Shown here in pieces: positions 19,260 to 27,796 of a stretch of 64,000 nt of DNA. Under the pieces are notes generated by a model. It was not told the origin of the DNA, made no database searches, and was given only the letters and a program-made list of their open reading frames with translations. A program made the translations under genes and the position numbers. Origin of the DNA: Pseudomonas marvdashtae (GTDB lineage: Bacteria > Pseudomonadota > Gammaproteobacteria > Pseudomonadales > Pseudomonadaceae); contig NZ_JABWQX020000001.1 in assembly GCF_014268655.2 (NCBI RefSeq), positions 1,890,001 through 1,954,000 on the forward strand, read 5' to 3'. The stretch's first letter is position 1, and every line of letters begins with the position of its first letter.

Positions 19260-21679
19260 AGGGCTAACTCTTCCAGAATGTCCGTATTAATCTCGACAGG
19301 GTCATCACCCTCAGTGACGGGCATGTCGAAACGTTCAAAAGCCATGTCGTTAATTTGTTCCAGGGCACCATCGAGCATCAGCTCCATGTCGCTTGCGGCA
19401 GCTTCAAGTTCGGAGCGGCTCCACTCAGGGCGTGAGATCAGCAACCGAAGGAATGCAGAGTGTTCTAAATCGAGACCATCAATGTTTGCACTCGATTCTT
19501 GTACTGATTCTGCCACATTGACCAACTGTTCCGGTTCGTCAACCTGGTCCTCGGTGAAGACTTTGGCAAGGAGGGCGGAAACCTCTGCGGTTTCTCGTTG
19601 CAGTTCTGCAATGCGCTCGTGATCAAGCACGAACCCTTGATTCGCGGCGGCAGTGATCGGGGTACCAGGCTCGGAACGAGGAATGCCGGCTTTTGGTTTT
19701 ACGGAGGCAATACTTGCTCCAGATGTAGCACCGTGGAGATCGCTGTACAGCAGCTGACTGTCTAGCTGCAGGGCCTTGTAAACGCGCTCAAGAAGTTTCA
19801 CTTCCAATGGGCTGACGATGCCATCAGCTTGCGCCAGATGGGCCAGAAAGCTGGCAATCGTGCGTTTGGCTTCGACCGTTAATGGGTCGAGTTTTTTCTT
19901 CAGGCTGGCCAGCGTTGGTGGTTGCTGGATCTGGATTCGCAGGTGTGCTTTAAGGCGTTTGCGATGGGCCACACTCAGGTGATTCCAGGAGTCGATGTGT
20001 TGAGCAAGCAGCGTAACTTCCTCAGTGGAGGTATCACCATCGGCAGAAGCCACAGCACTAGCAAGGTCGAGCGTCACCGAAGCAGCATTGTAAGCTGCAG
20101 ATGCTCGCAGTGCCCCGTCTTCTGGTTGAGTCACGAACAGCGCGATTTGATCCTCTGCCTTCGGTGTCTTACTGCCAGCCAGTACGTCGGGTTCAATACC
20201 GATGTGAAGCGATTCGAGTGCGCGGGCAAGTGCAAGTACTTTGTCTCGGGACAGGGCGCCGGCGCTCTTGAACCGGCCTGCGAGTTCGCCAAAGCTCATG
20301 ACAATCAGGTCGTCGCCAATTCTGAGCTGAAGCTCGTCCAATTCTGTACGGGCTGCCGTCGGCCAGAGAGCGACGGGAAGCTGCAGAAGACCTTCGAGAG
20401 CTTCTGCGCTATCAGGGTTGCGGCCCAAATATCGGCTGTAGGGTTCAAGCTCGGTAGTGCATAGCTCAACCAGCAACTGCAGGCTTTTTCGTGTACCTGA
20501 CGTGGCCAGGACATCAGGAAGGTCACCCAAGCTAAGCGTGGGGGCCATTAAGACCGCGGAGGCCGGCCTATAGCTGGTTTTAAGTTTGGTCTTGTTCTGC
20601 GCCAGGACAAGACCCTTAGGATGGGCGCTTGTGTACTTAAGCTTGAACAGTCTCGAAAAGACATCCTTGCAGCGAGTCACGGGCGTGCGTTTGCTGATGT
20701 TGGGATCAGCTAGCGTCCAGGCTAATGCCCAATCGGCATCAAGAGGGCGCTTGTTGGAGGCGAATTGCCCCAGACCTACGCGCAGTGGCAGTGGCATCTC
20801 GTAGCTATAGGCGACAACGTTGGGAGGTGGGCCAAGGTAAAGTTCTGGATCGATCTTGGTGTTGCTCAGGTAATCCAGAAAACCTTCCGCATATCCCCTG
20901 AACGACCTATTTTCCCCGTAGATACTCAATAGGCGTCGGACTTCTTCGACGATCAAAGGAAGCTCAGCCTTGACGCCCGGGTCACCCACTGCGTCAACGA
21001 GTGCTCGACGTTCCAGACCATAGAAATACAGAAAGACGTAGCCGGTGTCTGCCAGTGGGTAACGACGACCACCCTCCAGCCATTGAAGGTATCCACGGCG
21101 AGCCTCTGACGTGATGGAGTGGAAACTGGGCCAATAGGACATCAGCCGTTCTTCTAGATCGACGTGTGTCTTTGCGATACGGAGCTTGGGGTTAATCAGT
21201 GAGGGTTCTTCGGCATCGTGCCGGTCACCTAGCACGCTGCCCATATAGAACATGCCACCGGGAACTGTAAAACCGGAAGCGGTGACTGATTCACCTGCTG
21301 GCACCCAGCGAGCATCAGATTTTTGCGTTCTCGCATTTGGAATTTTGAAGGACTTTGAAGGTTCTGAGCCGAGTTGGACAGTGTAAAAATCTGAGGTTTC
21401 CTCAGCGCCCATATGGCGCCCTGATACCTCGCGCATAGAGAAAGTGAGGCCAGATCGTTGATGCTCTCGCAGATGTTCCGTATCCGAAATGGCCACTGAC
21501 AATTTCTCTGCATGGCGCCTTGAGCGACGAACCAGCAGCCAAAAAACCGCGGCAACGCAAGCAATAACACCAATGGCGATCCAAGCATTTTTCGGGATGG
21601 ATGCGACTGCGCCGACGGCCAGAGCGAAAATGATGAGGATGCCGTTACTTGTGGAGTTTTTTGCTTTCTTCCTTGCCAT
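19256..21679 (-). CDS. sngA: Shango TerB-domain membrane protein SngA
   Basis: The 807-residue protein begins with a basic stretch and two likely membrane helices (about residues 8-48: GILIIFALAVGAVASI and WIAIGVIACVAAVFWLL). A TerB-N-type region follows at about 100-350, a TerB helical domain at about 570-690 (FLAHLAQADGIVSPLEVKLLERVY) and a TerB-C-type acidic end. TerB is the tellurite-resistance fold thought to work at membranes. I prefer the ATG at 21679; a TTG four codons upstream is possible. It is the first gene of the sngABC operon and fixes the system as Shango rather than BREX. Confidence 0.87.
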   Translation of the reverse strand: MARKKAKNSTSNGILIIFALAVGAVASIPKNAWIAIGVIACVAAVFWLLVRRSRRHAEKLSVAISDTEHLREHQRSGLTFSMREVSGRHMGAEETSDFYTVQLGSEPSKSFKIPNARTQKSDARWVPAGESVTASGFTVPGGMFYMGSVLGDRHDAEEPSLINPKLRIAKTHVDLEERLMSYWPSFHSITSEARRGYLQWLEGGRRYPLADTGYVFLYFYGLERRALVDAVGDPGVKAELPLIVEEVRRLLSIYGENRSFRGYAEGFLDYLSNTKIDPELYLGPPPNVVAYSYEMPLPLRVGLGQFASNKRPLDADWALAWTLADPNISKRTPVTRCKDVFSRLFKLKYTSAHPKGLVLAQNKTKLKTSYRPASAVLMAPTLSLGDLPDVLATSGTRKSLQLLVELCTTELEPYSRYLGRNPDSAEALEGLLQLPVALWPTAARTELDELQLRIGDDLIVMSFGELAGRFKSAGALSRDKVLALARALESLHIGIEPDVLAGSKTPKAEDQIALFVTQPEDGALRASAAYNAASVTLDLASAVASADGDTSTEEVTLLAQHIDSWNHLSVAHRKRLKAHLRIQIQQPPTLASLKKKLDPLTVEAKRTIASFLAHLAQADGIVSPLEVKLLERVYKALQLDSQLLYSDLHGATSGASIASVKPKAGIPRSEPGTPITAAANQGFVLDHERIAELQRETAEVSALLAKVFTEDQVDEPEQLVNVAESVQESSANIDGLDLEHSAFLRLLISRPEWSRSELEAAASDMELMLDGALEQINDMAFERFDMPVTEGDDPVEINTDILEELAL

Positions 21680-21691
21680 GAGTCGTTTCAA

Positions 21692-22176
21692 CCTTGAAAG
21701 ATGGGTGCTGGCGCAATGGCAGTATCCGATAATTGGCCTACGAGAACCATGGGCAGAGGAACGTTATTGATCGGAAAATTTTGCTTGTGCACGAAATAGC
21801 TACAATCATCAAAAGTAGCTTCTCAGCAGGAAGCGCGGAGATCATCCCCCTCCATTGCTAATAGCTGCGATTCATTGTGGGCAGCTATCGGCCAGAAGTC
21901 GAAGCTCACTAGTCGATGATGTCAGCCCGTTCGCAAAAGCTAGGATTGTTGCGTTGGCCATCTCTTCTCGACTATAGCGACAGTACCTCGAGTTCTTTGA
22001 TGATAATGTCGGCCATAAAATGGACTCCCCCTACTATTACCCCCACAAAAACGCTGGCTCTTGATGGACGTTACTGGACTCTCGTAGAGCAGAACACCGC
22101 AGGAGCTCAGGCAAATACTGGCTCAGAAAAATCCATAGTAAAATTCCGGAAGCTTTCAAGAAGTATTAAAAAGGAG
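21692..22176. other. Right end of island, no convincing gene
   Basis: The stretch holds the sngA promoter region and the right arm of the island. A plus-strand open frame (21916-22188) runs through the attR repeat into the tRNA remnant. It has no ribosome-binding site or recognisable domain, so I do not call it. No integrase motif is present. Confidence 0.6.
22039..22068 (+). repeat. Imperfect direct repeat near island right end
   Basis: ACCCCCACAAAA followed by CTGGCTCT and TGGA is the partner of 5045-5074, with 24 of 30 positions equal. It is preceded by a second run of C (TCCCCCTACTATT). Such C-rich arms resemble recombinase arm-binding sites, which is inference. Confidence 0.45.
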
Positions 22177-22224
22177 ATGGGGTGCTAGGGGTCGAGTGTT
22201 CGAATCACTCCGTCCCGACCATAT
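22177..22224 (+). repeat. Right attachment repeat (attR), tRNA-Pro 3' fragment
   Basis: This is an exact 48-base copy of 4940-4987, comprising anticodon loop to CCA plus three bases of tRNA-Pro. The bases before it do not match the tRNA, so it is a fragment and not a gene. Confidence 0.95.
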
Positions 22225-22238
22225 TATTCAATGACTTA

Positions 22239-22266
22239 GGCCAATGTTCATAGCATTGGCCTTTTT
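22239..22266 (+). terminator. Displaced original terminator of tRNA-Pro
   Basis: A perfect 8-base-pair stem GGCCAATG/CATTGGCC with a 7-base loop runs into TTTTT. It lies 15 bases past attR, where the terminator of the undisturbed tRNA gene would be. Confidence 0.85.
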
Positions 22267-22321
22267 CATGTGCGTGGCTTTTGCGGGACTGTTCATTTCA
22301 TTGTCAAACCTGCATTGGCCA

Positions 22322-24325
22322 CTACCCCAGAGTTTCCCGATACTGCGCTTCATCAACCTCGGTCAAGGTTGCATAGCCGTCGTAGTGGTAGATTCGATGC
22401 CTGTCCCGGGCATAGCGCTCAGTCAGGAATTGGAAGGTGGTCAGGTCGATACGCTTGGTGCTCAGTGGGCGTCGGTGGCAGAACAACTTGCGCGTGCCCA
22501 GTTGCAGGAAGTCGGGATGCGGTACGCGGACTTCATCAGGATCGAATGCCACGTCCAGCGGCTTGCCTTCCGAGAGGATCAGAACAGGGCCGACGGCATA
22601 GGTACCTAGAAAGCGCGTATCGCAAGGACATAGCTTTTTCTTCGCCTCGCCGTAGTAGTACACCAAGTCTCGGTCCTTGGCCCAACCGTGCCCGCAGGAC
22701 TCGAAAGTGGCAACTTGCGCCTTACGAATCGGTTCGGGAGGATGATAGAAAACACGGTGGCAGAACACGGTTTTCCCATCCGTCAGGTAGGGTCCACCAA
22801 GTGAGCGGAAGTGCTCCACCGGTTCCTGGGAAAACCGTTCTGGCACTTCCGTTTGCGCGTTATGGAACGGGATCAGATACAAGCCCTGGGCATCGCCGCA
22901 CAGGTGCGTGTCGAGCAATTTGAAACTTGCCGCGTCCAGTCCGTTGATAACGCGCCCGTGGAAATAGACCTGGCGGCCCCGTTCAAAACCGAGACCGATG
23001 GTCTCCAGCGGCAGCGTTTCTGCCTGTATCTGCGGTTTTTCAGGCTGCGCCTGCAAGCGGTGCCACCAGTAATCTTTCAGTTGCGGATGGGCCTCGAAGT
23101 AGGGTGCCCATTCCTGCTGCATCGCTGCATCGATGATTCCGCCAGAGCCCAGCGGGCCACGCTTGTCACCTGCCAGCACGGGCGAGTAATCCTGATCATT
23201 GCGACAGAGCTGGGTCACGACAAAGCTTTCCACGTCGACATCCAGGCGTTTCTGGTGCCGGTAGACGTGCCGGTGATCATGGTAATAATCGAACCCCAAG
23301 TGTCGAAAACTCGGGCCATGGGCGTCACGCATGCGCGTGCCGGCGGCGTAGACGTACAGGTCGTCCACGGCAAAATACTCATCCTCGTATTCTCTGGCGC
23401 TGACCACGCGACCGTACTCATCGTACGTTGGCTGGCAGCACTTGAGCAGTTGGAAATCGCCAACGTAGCGAATGCTCTTGCCGGTCAGGTAATAGGCGCG
23501 GTGCCGGTCCTTGGCGTAGCGTTCGTTGAGCACAGTGAAGGTTGCCAGGTCGGCATTGTCGATGCGGTAGAAGTATTCATAGGAAATGCTCGAGCCTTGC
23601 TGCGCTTGGACGATGATCGATTGTCCATCGGTTCCCCAGCGCTGAGCGAGCATCCGAAAGTTGCCAGGGTTTCTGATTGGCAGCGGCGTGCCGTCTTTCT
23701 GGTGCAGAGGTTTGTAACCCTTGTAGACCTGATCGTCGATCACTCGATAGGACGGGTGATTGCAATACCGCACCCGCGTCGTGGCGCTGGCGATGAACTG
23801 CCCCTGCAGAAAGATATTCACCCCGTCGCTGAACAGGGCAGAAGCTGACGTCACCGAGGCTGGAGACGATGCCAACAGGGCCAGGCTTTCGGGGCATGCC
23901 TCCGGGATGTGGGTGATCGCGTACTCGCCGAACCAATAGGCGCCGGTTTCGTCACGCCAGTACTGGTAGCCGAGGCTTTCCAGGCCCTTGTCGAACCGAA
24001 ACGCCAAGGCTTGGAGCGCGTGATAGCCGTGGCGTTCCCGGTAGGCTGGAAGCAGGTAGTAATCGTGCAGCGCATCGCGCAAGACCCAACGGTTGCGGCG
24101 GTGCCGCCAGGTCGGCTGGCCGGCCAGCAAGGGCGAGGGTGGATAATGTCCATCATTGGCGCATCGCGCCAACTCGCCTGGGCGTGCACCTTCAGGGTTG
24201 AGCATGATGTACACGTCGGGCACTTGCCCGTCGCCCAGCAGCACGCCTTCCGTGAACGCGAAGCCTTGGTGCCATTCAAGTTCCAGCAGCTCCCAGTCAG
24301 CGAAGGGTGCCTCGATGTCTGTCAT
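22322..24325 (-). CDS. DKNYY-family repeat protein
   Basis: The 667-residue protein is built of many degenerate repeats of the type D-K/R-x-x-V-Y-Y, for example RYARDRHRIYHYDG, WAKDRDLVYYYG and YAKDRHRAYYLTG. This is the hallmark of DKNYY proteins, whose function is unknown. There is no signal peptide and no membrane helix. It is the first chromosomal gene beyond the island and runs toward it. I cannot suggest a role. Confidence 0.75.
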   Translation of the reverse strand: MTDIEAPFADWELLELEWHQGFAFTEGVLLGDGQVPDVYIMLNPEGARPGELARCANDGHYPPSPLLAGQPTWRHRRNRWVLRDALHDYYLLPAYRERHGYHALQALAFRFDKGLESLGYQYWRDETGAYWFGEYAITHIPEACPESLALLASSPASVTSASALFSDGVNIFLQGQFIASATTRVRYCNHPSYRVIDDQVYKGYKPLHQKDGTPLPIRNPGNFRMLAQRWGTDGQSIIVQAQQGSSISYEYFYRIDNADLATFTVLNERYAKDRHRAYYLTGKSIRYVGDFQLLKCCQPTYDEYGRVVSAREYEDEYFAVDDLYVYAAGTRMRDAHGPSFRHLGFDYYHDHRHVYRHQKRLDVDVESFVVTQLCRNDQDYSPVLAGDKRGPLGSGGIIDAAMQQEWAPYFEAHPQLKDYWWHRLQAQPEKPQIQAETLPLETIGLGFERGRQVYFHGRVINGLDAASFKLLDTHLCGDAQGLYLIPFHNAQTEVPERFSQEPVEHFRSLGGPYLTDGKTVFCHRVFYHPPEPIRKAQVATFESCGHGWAKDRDLVYYYGEAKKKLCPCDTRFLGTYAVGPVLILSEGKPLDVAFDPDEVRVPHPDFLQLGTRKLFCHRRPLSTKRIDLTTFQFLTERYARDRHRIYHYDGYATLTEVDEAQYRETLG

Positions 24326-24404
24326 ATCGTTGGGGCCTGAACGCCGTAAGTATTGGCCCGAGAACTAACATTTTTGCGGCGATCTCGCCAGCTTGGCCAT
24401 CCAT

Positions 24405-25166
24405 TCATTTGCCGCCCGTCACATCAAGGAATGTACCGGTCACGAACGATGCCTGCGCGCTGGCCAGCCACAGAATGGCCCGTGCCACTTCCTCCGGCTG
24501 GCCGCCCCGGCCCATGGGAATCGAGTCCTTGACGCGATCGACCCGCCCTGGTTCGCCGCCGCTGGCATGCATGTCGGTATAGATGTGCCCGGGGCGAATG
24601 CAGTTGACGCGTATTCCTTCCCGCGCAACCTCTTTGGCAAAGCCGATGGTGAACGTCTCCAGCGCGCCCTTTGACGCCGCATAGTCGACATATTCATTGG
24701 GGCTGCCGAGGCGCGCCGATGCCGAAGAGATGTTGATCACCACGCCGCCCGGACCGTTGTGCCGATAGGACATGCGCTTCACCGCCTGCTGGGCGCAGAG
24801 AATCGGGCCAATGGAATTGACTGCGAAAATGCGCTGCATGCGCTCGAAGCCGAGGTCCTCCAGGCGTGACTGGGCCGACAGTACCCCAGCGTTATTGACC
24901 AGAACGTCGATGCGTCCGAATGCGCGATCGATAGCCGCGAACAGGTCGGCAACCTGCTTGGGGTCAGCACTGTCGGCCCGCATGGCCAGCGCTCGGCGTC
25001 CTAGCGCCTGCACATCCGCCACCACCGCCAACGCCGCGGTCTCGTTGGCGACGTAGCTGATCGCGACGTCGTAGCCTTGTGCAGCGGCTAGCCGCGCAGT
25101 GGCGGCACCCACGCCGCGACTGCCGCCGGTTATCAGAATAAGCGGTGCTTGCGAGACGTCAACCAT
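24405..25166 (-). CDS. Short-chain dehydrogenase/reductase
   Basis: The 253-residue protein is a classical SDR oxidoreductase. It has the cofactor motif TGGSRGVG at residues 13-20, NNAG near 91, and the catalytic Tyr and Lys in YAASK near 160 after a serine in INISSAS. The ending FVTGTFLDVTGGK is typical. NADP is the likelier cofactor because of the Arg after the glycine motif. The EamA transporter gene lies 30 bases upstream on the same strand, so they may be co-transcribed. The substrate is unknown. Confidence 0.88.
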   Translation of the reverse strand: MVDVSQAPLILITGGSRGVGAATARLAAAQGYDVAISYVANETAALAVVADVQALGRRALAMRADSADPKQVADLFAAIDRAFGRIDVLVNNAGVLSAQSRLEDLGFERMQRIFAVNSIGPILCAQQAVKRMSYRHNGPGGVVINISSASARLGSPNEYVDYAASKGALETFTIGFAKEVAREGIRVNCIRPGHIYTDMHASGGEPGRVDRVKDSIPMGRGGQPEEVARAILWLASAQASFVTGTFLDVTGGK

Positions 25167-25196
25167 TGAAAATACTCCAGGGGCAGATGACTGTAA

Positions 25197-26024
25197 TCAG
25201 CCGATGATGAGGATGCCGCTGGCGATCACGGCGCACGCCAGGAGGCGTCGGGTGGTAAGTTTCTCGCCGAGGAACAGGTAGCCGATCAATGCTGCGAACA
25301 GCACGCTGGTTTCGCGCAACGCCGATACCGCGCCCAAGGGCGCTGCGTTCATGGCGTAGATGACGATTCCATAGGCCAGCAAAGAAACCAGCCCGCCAGC
25401 CAGGGCGGTCAACATGCCGGGCCGCACGGAGAATAAGCTGCGAGCGTCGCGAAGACCGATGTACACCACAGGCATCAGCACGCCCCACAACGCGCACATC
25501 CAGACGGTGTAGGAGAGCGGCGCGCCGGAAAGCCTGGCGCCAATACCGTCGGTGACGCTGTAGGCGGCAATGAAGCAGCCGGTCCCCAGCGCATAGGGAA
25601 GGCTGGGAACCGACAGTTTGCGTCCCCTGAAAGCCAGCGAGATGATCCCGCCCGACACCAGTGCAATACCGAATAACGTACCGGGGGCGATGGTTTCTCC
25701 GGCGAAGATGGCGGCGCCCAGAGTGATCAACACCGGTGACGATCCACGGGATATCGGATAGACCTGCCCCAGGTCGCCGACCCGGTAGCTGCGCACCAGA
25801 AACAGGTTGTAGCCGACGTGCAGCAGCGCCGAAAGCAGCGCATAGCCCCAACTGGCAGACGACGGTGGCGGCATGAACGCCGCGGCGATGACACTGGCGA
25901 TGGCGACAGCGATGCACATCACCGTCATCGACCATAGGCGATCTGCGCCACCGCGCAGCAGTGCATTCCAGCTGGCATGCAGGAGCGCGGCGAAAAGAAC
26001 CAGGAGAACGATGTGGATAGGCAT
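25197..26024 (-). CDS. EamA/DMT-family transporter
   Basis: The 275-residue protein has about ten hydrophobic helices arranged as two EamA repeats, as in drug/metabolite exporters (for example VLLVLFAALLHASWNALL at the start and LLACAVIASGILIIG at the end). It sits in the inner membrane. It is upstream of the SDR gene and close to a convergent-side LysR gene. The substrate cannot be read from sequence. Confidence 0.85.
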   Translation of the reverse strand: MPIHIVLLVLFAALLHASWNALLRGGADRLWSMTVMCIAVAIASVIAAAFMPPPSSASWGYALLSALLHVGYNLFLVRSYRVGDLGQVYPISRGSSPVLITLGAAIFAGETIAPGTLFGIALVSGGIISLAFRGRKLSVPSLPYALGTGCFIAAYSVTDGIGARLSGAPLSYTVWMCALWGVLMPVVYIGLRDARSLFSVRPGMLTALAGGLVSLLAYGIVIYAMNAAPLGAVSALRETSVLFAALIGYLFLGEKLTTRRLLACAVIASGILIIG

Positions 26025-26099
26025 GCGCCGATGTTAAGCAAACCAGCGCCCGGCCTACAGCGAAGTCTCCTCATTGCTTCATGAGTGGATGTTCATGCC

Positions 26100-27005
26100 T
26101 TACTCATAAGAACGTTGGACTTTCAGCGCCTCACTCATCAACCATTGGCGAAAACTCACGATGTGTGGCTGCGATTCGATGCCTTTTGGACAGACGAAAT
26201 AGTAGGCAAGCGGCGAGGGGAATGGCACATCGAACAGCCGCACCAGACGGCCATCGCTGATTTCGGTTTCAACATGCCCGCTGCGCACCAAGGCAACGCC
26301 CTGGCCGAGCAAGGCTGCCTCGACCGTCATGTTGGTGTCGCCAAACCTGACGCTTTCCTTGAGCGGCAAAAATTCCAGACCGACCTTTTCGAACCAAGCT
26401 TCCCATTTTGGCACGAGCTCGGCGCCGTCTCGGGTCAGCAGCGGGTAATGCAACAATTCGGCAGGGCTGCGCGGTGTCCCGAAGCGCTGCAGCAGATCGG
26501 GGCTCGCCACCGGAAACACCTGCTCGCCGAACAGGTATTGCGAGAAGAGCCCGGGGTAACTGCCCTTGCCGAGCCGGATCGCGACGTCGGCCTGTGCGTT
26601 GGAGAAATGGATGATCTTGTCCGTGGTGTCCAGCGAAACCAATAGCTCGGGATGCTGGCGGGAAAGATTCGGCAAACGCGGCAGCAGCCATTTCAGCGCG
26701 AAGGAATACGTGGTGCTGACTTCGAGTCGGACCCGACCTTTTTGCTCGCGCAGATCGGCCAGGGACGCCTCAAGACTCATGAAGAACTCCCGAACGATGG
26801 GCGCCAGCGTAGCCCCCGCCGCCGTGAGGCTTAATGATTTGCCACGCTCGAACAAATGCAATCCCCAAAGCGCTTCCAGATGCTTGAGCTGGTGACTCAC
26901 GGCGCTTTGGGTAACGTGCAGCTCATCGGCGGCAGCGGTAAAGGTCGCGTGCCGGGTGGCTGCTTCAAAGGCACGCAATGTAGCGGTTGGCGGCAGATCT
27001 CTCAT
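26100..27005 (-). CDS. LysR-family regulator (GcvA-like)
   Basis: The 301-residue protein has the LysR winged helix-turn-helix at residues 7-65 (ATRHATFTAAADELHVTQSAVSHQLKHLE) and a C-terminal periplasmic-binding-like effector domain. The N-terminus MRDLPPTATLRAFEAA is typical of the GcvA subgroup. It lies between an EamA gene and a LysE gene on the same strand, 72 bases after the latter. Its target is not evident. Confidence 0.88.
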   Translation of the reverse strand: MRDLPPTATLRAFEAATRHATFTAAADELHVTQSAVSHQLKHLEALWGLHLFERGKSLSLTAAGATLAPIVREFFMSLEASLADLREQKGRVRLEVSTTYSFALKWLLPRLPNLSRQHPELLVSLDTTDKIIHFSNAQADVAIRLGKGSYPGLFSQYLFGEQVFPVASPDLLQRFGTPRSPAELLHYPLLTRDGAELVPKWEAWFEKVGLEFLPLKESVRFGDTNMTVEAALLGQGVALVRSGHVETEISDGRLVRLFDVPFPSPLAYYFVCPKGIESQPHIVSFRQWLMSEALKVQRSYE

Positions 27006-27076
27006 GTGTACGGTGTCCCGGCGTTGCGTCAGAAATGCGCATCATGAGCGCACGCTCATGATAGTGCATCCTGTCT

Positions 27077-27685
27077 TCAGCTGTGGATGGGCAGGGACAA
27101 TCCAAACAGTACAAAAAATCCGCCACAGACTTTATTGAAACGGCGACCGGTGCGAGCCAGCCAAGGTCTGACTCGGTGCGCTGCGCTAGCCACCAGATAC
27201 TCAACGACGAACTCGACGACGGCGTAGGTCAGCGCGATGGCGACCGTCTGCACGATAATATTTCTGTGCGGGTCCAGGAATGGCGGGATGAATGCGGTGA
27301 ACAGCAGCAGGGCCTTGGGATTGGAAATGGCTGACACCAACCCTTGGCGGAACAGCGACCAAGGTCGGAAGCTGTCTGTGCCGGTTGCCTCGAGACTGAC
27401 CGGTGGAGATCGCCACAGCCCGAAGCCCAACCAAATCAAATAGAGCCCGCCGACGATTTTCAACGCGGTGAACCAAGTGGCCGATGCCTGGATGAGTGCG
27501 CCCAATCCCAACGCGCAGAGCGAAAGCACCAACGCGAAGCCGAGTACGCCGCCGGTGATCGTGAACAGCGTTTTCCGGCTTCCGTGAATCGCTCCATGGG
27601 TCAGCGCCAATAGCGCGTTGGGACCTGGGACTACCGCTATGCCGCAGCAGGTAACCAGATAAAGCAGCCAAGTCTCAAATGGCAT
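27077..27685 (-). CDS. LysE-family amino-acid exporter
   Basis: The 202-residue protein has about six membrane helices and the LysE/RhtB signature VVPGPNALLALTHGAIHG at residues 18-35. Members export amino acids or related metabolites. It is divergent from the LysR gene at 27797, 111 bases apart, which is the usual layout for a LysR-controlled exporter. The substrate is unknown. Confidence 0.88.
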   Translation of the reverse strand: MPFETWLLYLVTCCGIAVVPGPNALLALTHGAIHGSRKTLFTITGGVLGFALVLSLCALGLGALIQASATWFTALKIVGGLYLIWLGFGLWRSPPVSLEATGTDSFRPWSLFRQGLVSAISNPKALLLFTAFIPPFLDPHRNIIVQTVAIALTYAVVEFVVEYLVASAAHRVRPWLARTGRRFNKVCGGFFVLFGLSLPIHS

Positions 27686-27796
27686 GATCCGACCCCGATG
27701 TGTTGATCCTGCCGCGCATCCTGCGGGTGAACTGTTGTCATGGAAAGCGCATTATTCACGTCATAGCCATTCGATTAACGAATAGAGGTGACAGCG

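Larger units (their letters stand above)
4940..22224. mobile_element. tRNA-Pro genomic island carrying Zorya, RmuC and Shango
   Basis: The 17.3-kb element lies between two perfect 48-bp direct repeats of the tRNA-Pro 3' end. That is the classic mark of integration by a tyrosine recombinase at a tRNA gene. It encodes zorABCD, an rmuC-like gene and sngABC, and its two ends are visibly more AT-rich than the flanking chromosome. No integrase, excisionase, relaxase, capsid or replication gene can be seen. It is therefore either a relic fixed in place or an element moved by an enzyme supplied from elsewhere. Confidence 0.9.

Noticed and set aside
15665..21679. Calling the three minus-strand genes a BREX system
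   Set aside because: PglX, PglZ, BrxA, BrxB and BrxC are absent, and a TerB-domain protein leads the operon, which fits Shango.
21916..22188. 90-codon frame running into attR
   Set aside because: It reads through the tRNA fragment, has no ribosome-binding site and no recognisable domain.
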